64,000 bases of DNA from Cafeteria roenbergensis (taxonomy: Eukaryota > Sar > Bigyra > Bicosoecida > Cafeteriaceae): positions 682,001-746,000 of the forward strand of contig VLTN01000002.1 in the NCBI GenBank assembly GCA_008330645.1, read 5' to 3'. The notes below the pieces were generated by a model, which was not told the origin of the DNA, made no database searches, and saw only the letters and a program-made list of their open reading frames with translations. This document shows positions 42,555 through 50,940 of this stretch, in pieces. Made by a program: the position numbers and the translations under genes. Every line of letters starts with the position of its first letter. Position 1 is the first letter of the stretch.

Positions 42555-43515
42555 TCAGCTTCGCGTGCACTTCCCCGCGGCGCCGCTCCTGGCCGCGTCG
42601 CCCGCTGCCTTGGCGTCGGGGTGAGAGACAACCTTGGCTGCCGTGCTGGCCGCGGCGGCGGCGAACTCGGACTCCGCCTTGATCTCGTACACGCCGGAGA
42701 GCCAGCGCCGGCCCACGACGTCGTAGCTGAGGCCGACGAGTTGCGAGGGGTCGTCTGGCAAGGGAATCTCGTTCCGCGAGTGGGCGGGCTGCGCGGCGTC
42801 GTGCTTCTGAAGGGCCGCGATGGCGCCTGCAGTGGCGCTCTCGAGGCGAACTTCGCAGCCGAGGCACTCCCAGCGGCCGCCCATGCGCACCGCTGCGCCG
42901 TAGATGGTGCCCTTTGCGGTGGAGCTCTGCACGGGGATGCGGACGTTGACCCGGTCGTCCTCGATGGTGCCGTCCCAGAACCACGACTGCGAGGCAAGCC
43001 GCAAGCCAACGCGGGGGCGCGAGGCGGGGCGTGGCGGGGCGTCTCGGCGTGTGCCCCTCCCTCTTGCCGTCGGGGCAGAGTGCGAGCCGCTCGCTGGCTG
43101 TGGCACAGCGCGGACGTCACTGCTCTAGACGGTGTGCCCCCGTGCAAGGACAGAAGCGAGGGATCCCCGCCGCCGGGCCGCCCTCCGACGCACTGGGAGC
43201 ATGGCTGGCTCTCACCACTGCAAGGTCCGGGCCAAAGAGCTGCTTCATCGACTCGGAGGCCTTGAACTCCGTGACCAGCGCCTCGCACCCCTCGGGCCAC
43301 TGCAACAGTGTTGTCCCCATGCCCATCAGAGCGACCCCCGCCCCAACACTTGCCGCAAACAGCACGGCGGTGCTTCCCGCGGACGAGCCCGAGGCCTCGC
43401 CCGCTGCGCTCGGGGCCGCGGTGGACAGCCTCCTCGCCGCAGCACGGAGCTGGGAGTGCCGAGCCGGCGCGCGGGCAGCCGCCGCCGCGACGCGGGCAGA
43501 GGCAACGCGCAGCAT
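42555..43515 (-). CDS. Coa1/Tim21-like mitochondrial inner-membrane protein
   Basis: Exons 43515-43216 and 42986-42555; GTGAGAG donor, TCGCAG acceptor, phase 0; 243 residues. The N-terminus (MLRVASARVAAAAARAPARH ... RRLST) is a classical Arg/Ala mitochondrial presequence. One membrane helix (about 49-70, TAVLFAASVGAGVALMGMGT) follows, then a soluble domain with FWDGTIEDDRVNVRIPVQSS, AKGTIYGAAVRMGGRWECLG and CEVRLESATAG. This 'I-x-I-P-V ... G-K-G-T-x-Y-x-x-A-x-R ... G-x-W' pattern is that of the Coa1/Tim21 superfamily (cytochrome oxidase assembly or TIM23-associated protein). Which of the two roles applies cannot be decided by eye. It is divergent from ERGIC3 with 261 bases between starts. Confidence 0.72.
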
Positions 43516-43776
43516 AAACGCGGGGCCGGGGCCGGGCCGGAGGGGGCCGCGATCAGCAGGCGGCTGTGGCCCGGGGGGGGGGCGGCGCACGCCGGCAGGC
43601 GAAAGGCCTGCGCGTCGCGGCTCTGCAGCAGCTGAGCGCCGAGGGCGGCCGCGGGTGGCGCCCGGCGCCACGTAGCAGCACCGACTGCGTCGCGGCCGGG
43701 GCGAAGCGGCTTCCCCCGCCCTCCAGCTTTCGCCCTCGCCTGGTGCGGGCCCGCTGATCCAAGGCACTCTGTCGCG

Positions 43777-45099
43777 ATGCGTCGGCGTGGTGCGGGCCGC
43801 GAGGAGGATGTGGACGCTTTCGCCTCGAGCCGGCTGGCGCCGTCCAAGCCGTCAATGATCCCGGGCGGGCTGAAGCAGATGGACATCTTCCCGAAGCTCG
43901 TGCAAGACGCCCGGGAGCGCACGACCGAGGGCGGGGCGGTGTTTGCGGTGGCCATGACTGTGGTCCTGCTTCTGCTGCTCTCCGAGGTGGTCAACTACAT
44001 GACCGTCACCGAAGAGCACCACGTGCGCGTCGACCCGACGGTGGGCCAGAAGCTGCGCATCGAGTTCGACGTTACGTTCCACGCCCTGCACTGCGGCCAG
44101 GTGAACCTGGACGCGATGGACGTGACCGGCGAGCAGCAGGAGCCAGAGGACCACGCGATTTTCAAGGCGCGCATCGGCAAGGACGGCAAGCCAGTGGGCT
44201 CCAAGTTCACGCACCTGCTTCCGTGGGAGCGCCAGATGGCGGACCTGCAGGCCGAGGAGGCGCTCGTGCCCAAGGACTACTGCGGCTCGTGCTACGGCGC
44301 CGAGTCCGCGGAGCGCAAGTGCTGCAACACCTGCGAGGACGTCAAGGCAGCCTACATCGACAAGGGCTGGAACGCTGGGTCGGTCGTCACCTCGGCGGAG
44401 CAGTGCAAGAACGCCCCGTCGCACGCGGAGGAGCAAGGCGAGGAGGGCGAGGGCTGCCGCCTGAGCGGCTTCATGCTCGTGAACAAGGTGGCGGGCAACC
44501 TCAACGTGGCCATGGGCGCCATCCACGTGCAGGACTCCCGCCACATCCACCAGTTCAACCCCGCCGACATCCCCAAGTACAACGTCTCCCACTCCATCCA
44601 CGTGCTGCGCTTCGGGCCCGCCGTGCAGGGCATCAACCTCGCCCCGCTCGAGGGCATGACCAAGAGCCCCGAGGCAGGCGCGGGGGTCTACCAGTACTAC
44701 CTCAAGGTGGTGCCCACCGTGTGGCTGGACTCGAGCGCGGCCAAGACTGCCGACGGTCGCAGCGCGGCCGCCGAGCCCGACCCCGAGGACGACGGCGTGA
44801 CCCGGCTGCCCGGCGAGCGCGTGCGCACCAACCAGTACAGCGTCAAGACCTTCTACCGCCCCGCCGTCGTCAACGGCATGCGCCAGAATGTCCTCCCAGG
44901 GGTCTTCTTCGTGTACGACCTGTCGCCGTTCATGGTGCAGGTCACCACCAAGACCGAGTCCCTCTGGGAGCTCGTCACCGGCTTCTGCGCCATCATCGGC
45001 GGGGTCGTCACCATCAGCGGGATGCTCGACGGCCTCTGGTTCAACGCGCGCATGCTCTGGTCCGGCGTCAAGGCCGGCCTCGGAAAGGTGAGCATCTGA
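43777..45099 (+). CDS. ERGIC3: ERGIC3 / Erv46 cargo receptor
   Basis: Subunit of the ER-Golgi cargo receptor that cycles in COPII/COPI vesicles. Single exon, 440 residues (a second Met at 43855 could also serve). Order: KQMDIFPKLVQDARERTTEG, first membrane helix at about 47-66, lumenal LRIEFDVTFHALHCGQVNLD with MDVTGEQQ, the Cys-rich signature YCGSCYGAESAERKCCNTCE at about 168-187, then GCRLSGFMLVNKVAGNLNVA, HIHQFNPADIPKYNVSHSIH, YYLKVVPTVW and the second membrane helix (about 398-422, LVTGFCAIIGGVVTISGMLD). The CxxC/CCxxC block separates Erv46/ERGIC3 from Erv41/ERGIC2. The short C-terminal tail (KAGLGKVSI) is cytosolic. Confidence 0.95.
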   Translation: MRRRGAGREEDVDAFASSRLAPSKPSMIPGGLKQMDIFPKLVQDARERTTEGGAVFAVAMTVVLLLLLSEVVNYMTVTEEHHVRVDPTVGQKLRIEFDVTFHALHCGQVNLDAMDVTGEQQEPEDHAIFKARIGKDGKPVGSKFTHLLPWERQMADLQAEEALVPKDYCGSCYGAESAERKCCNTCEDVKAAYIDKGWNAGSVVTSAEQCKNAPSHAEEQGEEGEGCRLSGFMLVNKVAGNLNVAMGAIHVQDSRHIHQFNPADIPKYNVSHSIHVLRFGPAVQGINLAPLEGMTKSPEAGAGVYQYYLKVVPTVWLDSSAAKTADGRSAAAEPDPEDDGVTRLPGERVRTNQYSVKTFYRPAVVNGMRQNVLPGVFFVYDLSPFMVQVTTKTESLWELVTGFCAIIGGVVTISGMLDGLWFNARMLWSGVKAGLGKVSI

Positions 45100-45621
45100 T
45101 CGGCTCCTTCCATCAACCCCGCGGGGTGCTGCAGCCGCCCCGCTGCTCAGAGTAGGTGAGGGAGGCGGGTCGGAGAGGGGGAGAGAGAGAGAGAGAGAGG
45201 GGGGGGGGGGCGGGGAGAGGAATTGATTGCGGGCGGTGAATGTGGCGGGGAGCGGGGGGGTGCTGTGGCCCGGCTCGTCCTTGGCTCCTCGCCCAAGACC
45301 GGTTGCCCCAGCGGAGCAGGGATGATGCGGGCAAGGCGGGCAGGAGGCACCCACAGTGTGCCAGTGCTGTGCGTGCTGTCTGGCGGCCGGGAAGGCGATC
45401 GCGCCTGAGTGACGGCAGCCCAGACTGCCAAGAGCCAGCATGTTTGAGATCCGCCGCTTGTCACAGCGCATCGCGGCCGGCATTTGCGGACGCGAGCACT
45501 CAGTCAAGGGGGAGGGGGCGTCCACACAGTGCCAAGGCGAGAGAGACGCCTCAGCGCCGCTCGGCGGCCATCGCAAAGCGAGGCAGCCAGAGCGCTGCCA
45601 TTGCTCGCGACACCGCTTGCC
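45100..45621. other. Convergent intergenic
   Basis: The 3' ends of ERGIC3 (plus) and the serine hydrolase gene (minus) meet here. A GA microsatellite followed by a G run is the only notable feature. Confidence 0.5.
45181..45210 (+). repeat. (GA)n microsatellite followed by poly-G
   Basis: About nine GA dinucleotides run into an eleven-G tract just downstream of ERGIC3. It is likely length-variable between alleles. Confidence 0.95.
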
Positions 45622-47196
45622 TCACACGACGCGGCTGAACACCAAACCGGGGATATATCCCGGCACGCTCATGGAGCTCACCGCTCCGTCCTTGCCGCGG
45701 GTGAAGAGGAAATACTCGCCGCCGATGGCCTGCAGCTCCGCGGGCAGGCAGGGCACCAGGTCGGGCGGCAGGTACGCCTGGTAGGTGTCCGGCCGCCCGG
45801 TGATGGCGGAAGCGTCGTTGATGTAAATGTTGACCACGCCTTGGACGGTCGCCACTAGACTCCCAGAGGGCTTGTCAAACAGCACTGAGGCGTTGAGCAG
45901 CCCCTTGAAGGTGTACGCCCCCACGTAGTCGGTGTATCGCGGGCCGGGGCGGAAGGGGGAGGGCTGCAGGGCAGTCAGCGCTTGCGTGAAGTTGGGGAGG
46001 AAGGCCCCCCACGCCTCCGTTGCCAGCGCAAACTCGTCTTGGCCGCCGTTCCAGGTGACGGCGACGGCGGTCTCGAGCTCGGGGACGAAGGAGATGAGCG
46101 CCGTGGAGCCAGGGATGTTGCCTCCCTTGCGGCGCAGAAGGAACGAGCCGGCCACGCGCATCTCCCAGGGCCAGCCGAAGAGGGTCAGGCCGTCTGGGTT
46201 GCGGTAGTCAGGGTCCATGAACGCGGCGGCAATGTCCTGACGGATGCGAGATGCAAGCGGGCCCTGGCCCTTGGCGGCCTGCATCAGAGCCGAGGCCAGC
46301 GACACCAGGTCGGACGGGGACGAGTACATGCTGCCGGCCGGGCCCACCCAGCCGAGGTCGTAAAACGGATAGGGCTCGCCGTTGGCCTGGTACGGCACGG
46401 CCAGGCCTGCTGGCGTCCCTGGCCCGTACACGTTCCCCGTGTGGCTCAGCCCCAGGGGCTCGACGACCCAGGCCTGCACCAGCGAGGTGAAAGTGTGCCC
46501 GCCTCCCACCACGCGCTCCGCGACGAGGTTTCCTGCGAGCGCGAAGCCCAGGTTGGAGTACGACGGCTTGCCTCCCGGGGCCCTGAGGAGGAACGTCTTG
46601 GCGACGGCCGCAAGCGCCTCGTCGGTCGAGTTCACAGGCTGGGGCGCCTCGCGCTGGAGCCCGGAGCGCTGGGCCAGGAGCTGGCGCCACGTGACCAGGC
46701 CCGATCCGAATGGATTGATCACGGAAAAGTCCGGGACTGCGACAGCCACGGGGTCGTCCAGATGGATCATGCCTGCCGAGGCCGCTTGCAGCACGAGGAT
46801 CGCGGAAAACACCTTGGTCACGCTGCCGATGCGGAACGGGGTGGATGCATCGACCTTGGACCCAGAGGACACGTTTGCGAACCCCTTGGTGATCACTTCG
46901 ATGGTGTCGCCGCGATAGCCGATAGCCGCGGACATTCCAGGAATTGCGACAGGATCCGTGCTGGCGTCCAGCACGGCCTGCAGCGCGGCAAGAGCTGCCG
47001 TCACTCCATCGGGCCTGGGGGACGGAAGCTCGACCGGCAGGGGCAGCTTCGGGCACGTGGGGTCGCCCTTGCTCCGGAGCGCTAGAACATCAACCACTGG
47101 AACGCGCGCCAGGGCCGCCTCGACCTCCTCGCTGGCATGGCGCGGGGCCGCCGCAAGAGACGCGGCAGCGCATAGCGCCAGCGCCACGACGCGCAT
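45622..47196 (-). CDS. Secreted beta-lactamase-fold serine hydrolase (LACTBL1/class C-like)
   Basis: Single exon, 524 residues. A signal peptide (MRVVALALCAAASLAAA) indicates secretion or ER entry. The fold is the penicillin-binding/class C beta-lactamase family: IPGMSAAIGYRGDTIEVITK, then RIGSVTKVFSA (S-x-x-K catalytic motif, Ser about 124), LVTWRQLLAQRSGLQ, KPSYSNLGFALAGNLVAERV (Y-x-N, about 212), EPLGLSHTGN, then DLGWVGPAGSMYSSPSDLVS. The C-terminal 100 residues (RYTDYVGAYTFKGLLNASVL ...) form an extra domain as in eukaryotic LACTB-like and bacterial esterase relatives. Substrate unknown: peptidase, esterase or D-amino-acid hydrolase are all possible. Bacterial origin is possible, but composition and codon use match its neighbours. 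It is divergent from the CPR gene. Confidence 0.88.
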   Translation of the reverse strand: MRVVALALCAAASLAAAPRHASEEVEAALARVPVVDVLALRSKGDPTCPKLPLPVELPSPRPDGVTAALAALQAVLDASTDPVAIPGMSAAIGYRGDTIEVITKGFANVSSGSKVDASTPFRIGSVTKVFSAILVLQAASAGMIHLDDPVAVAVPDFSVINPFGSGLVTWRQLLAQRSGLQREAPQPVNSTDEALAAVAKTFLLRAPGGKPSYSNLGFALAGNLVAERVVGGGHTFTSLVQAWVVEPLGLSHTGNVYGPGTPAGLAVPYQANGEPYPFYDLGWVGPAGSMYSSPSDLVSLASALMQAAKGQGPLASRIRQDIAAAFMDPDYRNPDGLTLFGWPWEMRVAGSFLLRRKGGNIPGSTALISFVPELETAVAVTWNGGQDEFALATEAWGAFLPNFTQALTALQPSPFRPGPRYTDYVGAYTFKGLLNASVLFDKPSGSLVATVQGVVNIYINDASAITGRPDTYQAYLPPDLVPCLPAELQAIGGEYFLFTRGKDGAVSSMSVPGYIPGLVFSRVV

Positions 47197-47525
47197 TGTG
47201 ATCAGTCTTCCAGGCACGCGAGTGCTGGAGTGTGCGGGTGATCTACGGACCGCGGACAGCCTTGCTCTGCCGCGGCGAGTGCGCGCGCGTCAACGGCCTC
47301 GAGGCGGCCCCTGGCGCAGGGTTCCAGCCGTGCGGAGGGGCCGTTCAACGCAAATTTGGGGCTGTGGCGAGGAGCAGCGCTTCCCCTGCCACGCGCGGAA
47401 GGCAGGCTGCCGCCTCTGGCCGCCCGGAGCGCGGAGCCGGCAGAGCCCGCCCTCACTCGACGCTTCCGCGAGCGAGCGCGGCCGGCCGCCGCCCCCGCCA
47501 CCCTGGAACGGAACCTCCGGCAGCA
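47197..47525. promoter_or_regulatory. Divergent intergenic, serine hydrolase and CPR
   Basis: A 329-base gap between divergent starts, so it probably carries both promoters. No specific motif recognised. Confidence 0.4.
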
Positions 47526-50429
47526 ATGCAGGCAATGTTCGAGGCGATCGGCATCTCCCCGACTGTCGCCATTGGGGCCGCTCTTGTGGCCCTGGTGGGA
47601 ATCCTGGCGACCCTCTCGCTGAAATCGGGAAGCTCGTCAAGCGCCTCGGGCCTGGACAGGTGAGCTCCCTCAGCGACCCCCCCCACCCCTTTGACTGCGG
47701 CCGGACCCAAAGGCAGTCTGCCTCTCGCCGTGCATCGCCCGCGGTGACAGTGGCGGCGGCACCTGGGGCGCTGCCCCCCGCAGCCGCCACGTTGCTTGGG
47801 ACTCGCCCGCGCGGGGCTGATTTGCCGGGGACGCCGTTTGCGTCAGTCAGTCAGGCGGCCCTCCGCGCCCGCCGCGGCATGGCATGCGCTGCCGCAACGA
47901 GGCGCGCCGAGGGCCAGGCGGCCGCGCTTCGGGGAGGGGAGCGGTGCTGTGGCCTCGCTCGCGCCGCTGCGCGCACGCGCCGGCCGGTGGCCGCCCGAGC
48001 GGAACAACACCCCGGCAGACTTCAACGTGCAGCCTGCCGCTCCCGTGGCTGGAGCTGCCGCGTGGCTTGCAGGCAGGGGAGCCCATTGAGCAGATGCGCA
48101 TACTCCCGCTTTTGACGGGCGCCAGGGCGCGCTTGGGGCCGCGGACGGCGGGGCAAGGGTGCCAAAGTTGCGCGCCACGCCATTGCGTTTCCTGCTGCTC
48201 GGCCCTGCGCTTTGCACCCCTCCTCCCCGCAGCGTTGGCGCGGACCCCAAGGCCCGCGCTCGCAGAAGCAGCTCGGCCAGCGATGGCGGCGATGGTGTGC
48301 CCCTCATGATCTTCTTCGGCAGTGAGACCGGGACCGCCGAGGAGTACTCGAAGAATCTCGCGCTCGAGGCGCCCCGCCACGGATTCAAGCCGCACGTGGT
48401 CGACCTGGAGCACTTCGTTCCCGAGATGCTGACTGGCGAGCTCGAAGACTGCGACGACGAGACCAAGGCGCGCGTCGCCCCCATGGTCGCCGAGTCCGGG
48501 CCCTTGGCCGTCTTCCTCATGGCCACTTGCGGCGAGGGTGACGTCACCAACAACGCGCGCAACTTCGTGACGTGGATTACTGGCGACGACGGGGAGAAGC
48601 CCACCACGTCCAAGCTCCGCTACACCGTCTTCGGCCTCGGCAACACCGGGTACGAGCACTACAACGAGGCGGCCAAGATCACCCAGGCGGCCCTCGAGGG
48701 CGCTGGCGCCTCGATCGTCGTCAAGATGGGCCTTGGCGACGACGACGGGGACCTGGAGAGCGACTTTGCGGACTGGCAGAAGACCATCTGGGCCCCGCTT
48801 CGACGCGCGGTGGCGGCTGAGCTCGGGCTCGAGGAGGGCACGGACGATGCCGAGGAGGACGGGCCAGCGTGCGCCCTTCCCGTCAAGTCGGTGGCCCCCT
48901 TCAAGGTGGTGGAGGTGCCTCCGCCGGCTGGCGTGACTGCGGCGGACACGGAGCGCGACGACCTCGTGGGGGGGCGCGCAGACGAGGCCCATGCGGCGTC
49001 CGGCGGCATTGCAGCAGCGAGCCCGGCGGGCGGCGGGTGGCTCGACTCCGAGCCCATGCGGTGCCTCACCCGCCGCCAGCTCATGGCAATGGGCCGCGGC
49101 GCCGACCCGGTGCGGGTGCGCTGGTTCCAGGCGGTGCCCGCTCGGGTGTCGGCCCGCCGTGAAGTGCGCGGCAAGACGAGCCTCGGCGGCTCCACCGCCC
49201 ACGTGGAGCTGGACGTGGGCGCAGCCGGCCTGACCTACGGCACCGCCGACGACGCAGCGGTGCTTCCCGAGAACCCCGCCGAGGCAGTCGACGCCATGTG
49301 CGCCCACCTCGGCCTGGACGCGGCGCAGTGGTTCACGCTCGAGGGCGACGCCATCGCGCCCGCCATCGCGCGCGCCGAGGCGGCTCGTGGCGCCGGGGGC
49401 GCCATCGAGGACCCGGCCCACGCGACCCTCAAGCCCGGCGAGCGCCCGCCCCCGTTCCCCGTCCCCTGCACCGTCGGCCGCGCCCTGCAGCGGTACTGCG
49501 ACCTGGGCGGCCTTCCGTCCAAGGCGCTCGCCGGACAGATGGCCCACTGGGCCGAGAAGGAGGACGAGCGCGCCCGCCTCGCGCGCCTCGTCTCCACGGA
49601 GGGCCGCTCCGAGTGGGACGAGTTCGTGCGCACCCCGCGCCGCAGCGTCCTCGAGCTGTTCCAGGCCTTCCCCTCCGTGCGCCCGCCCCTCGCCGAGCTC
49701 CTCCACGTCCTCCCTCCGCTCAAGCCTCGCGAGTACACGATCGCGTCGTCGCCGCTGGCCCACCCGGGCTCCATGCACCTCGCCGTCTCCGTCCTCAACG
49801 AGCCCAAGCCCCCCGCCCCGGGGTCCGCGGATGCCCCCGGTCGCCGCCTGGCCGGCGTTTGCTCCACCTTCCTCGCCGGCGGCACCTCGGGAGCGACCCC
49901 GGCGCCCGAGGGTGCCGTGGTTCGCGTCTACGTGCGCAAGTCCACCTTCAAGATGCCCGAGAGCACCGAGACTCCCATCGTCATGGTGGGGCCGGGGACC
50001 GGGCTTGCGCCCATGCGCGCCTTCTGCCAGGAGCGCCAGGCCAGGGCCGCCGCGGGCGAGGCGCTCGGCGAGGCGTTGCTCTTCTTCGGCTGCCGGCGCG
50101 AGGAGGAGGACTACATCTACCGCGACGAGCTCGAGGCATGGGCCGCAAGCGGCGTCATCTCGCATCTGCACCTGGCCTTCTCGCGCCAGGGAGCGGAGAA
50201 GGTGTACGTGCAGCACCGCTTGCGCGAGCAGGGCGCCAAGGTGTGGGCGCTGCTCTCGGAGCAGGGCGCGCACGTCTATGTGTGCGGCGCGACTGCGATG
50301 GGCAAGGACGTCACGGCGGCCCTTGCGGGAATCGCGGCCGACCACGGCGGCATGAGCGCGGCGGAGGCGACGGCGTATGTGGCCAAGCTCGAAAAGGACC
50401 ACCGGCTCGTCCAGGAGCTGTGGTCCTGA
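47526..50429 (+). CDS. POR: NADPH-cytochrome P450 reductase
   Basis: ER-anchored diflavin reductase passing electrons NADPH to FAD to FMN to P450s and other haem enzymes. Exons 47526-47659 and 48233-50429; phase agrees (AG|C); 776 residues, somewhat longer than the usual 680. N-terminal anchor at about 8-32 (VAIGAALVALVGILATLSL). FMN domain: IFFGSETGTAEEYSKNLA (about 70), MATCGEGDVTNNARNF, VFGLGNTGYEHYNEAAK. FAD domain: REYTIASSPLAHPGSMHLAV (about 545) and GVCSTFLAG. NADPH domain: IVMVGPGTGLAPMRAFCQER (about 630), LLFFGCRREEEDYIYRDELE, KVYVQHRL and VYVCGATAMGKDV. It ends ...ELWS with the conserved penultimate aromatic that shields FAD. The linker after the FMN domain (about 240-310) is Asp/Gly/Ala-rich. 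Nitric-oxide synthase is ruled out by the absence of an oxygenase domain. Confidence 0.95.
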
Positions 50430-50940
50430 ACTGCGGCGTTGCCTCCGCGGCGTGCAACCCCGGTGTTGGGGCGGGGGAGAGACGTGATGGCTTGAGTGTG
50501 TGACCCAAAAGCCCAGCGTCGCGCCGGGCATGCCAACCGCAAAATGACCCTTCGTGTCGAATCTCGCAAGACTCGTTTCGACTGAGACCGAAAAAAGCAA
50601 ACGCCCGGAGAGCCGCGCGCAACGACCAGCGCGGCACGATCGACACCCACCCGCGGCGCACCACACGAATGCACGCCTCGCGCCGCCCTGCCCGGCGCCC
50701 CAGCGCGTGCGGGCGGGTCCCGCGGAACAGGGAGGGGGGGGAGTATTTGCCGAGCGCCGCCCTGAGCAATGCTCTGCTGAGCCGTCGAACGCCTTGCAGC
50801 CCCGCAACAGGTCAGCAGCGCCTCTGCAACCCTCAGTGCCGTCGAGCGGCGGGCCGACCACTCCGCGGGCGGCACTCCGGCTGGAGGCCCCCGTGCACCG
50901 AGGCGCCCCCGGGAGCGGGTCTGCCGACCCGGGACGGACC
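50430..50940. other. Intergenic between plus-strand genes
   Basis: Carries the CPR 3' end and the leader of the next gene. No gene, repeat or RNA recognised. Confidence 0.5.

Noticed and set aside
43852-45576. A 574-codon minus-strand frame
   Set aside because: Antisense of ERGIC3, which has the family Cys-rich signature on the plus strand.
47217-47217. Start of the serine hydrolase at an upstream GTG
   Set aside because: The ATG at 47196 directly precedes the signal peptide; eukaryotic initiation at GTG is unlikely.
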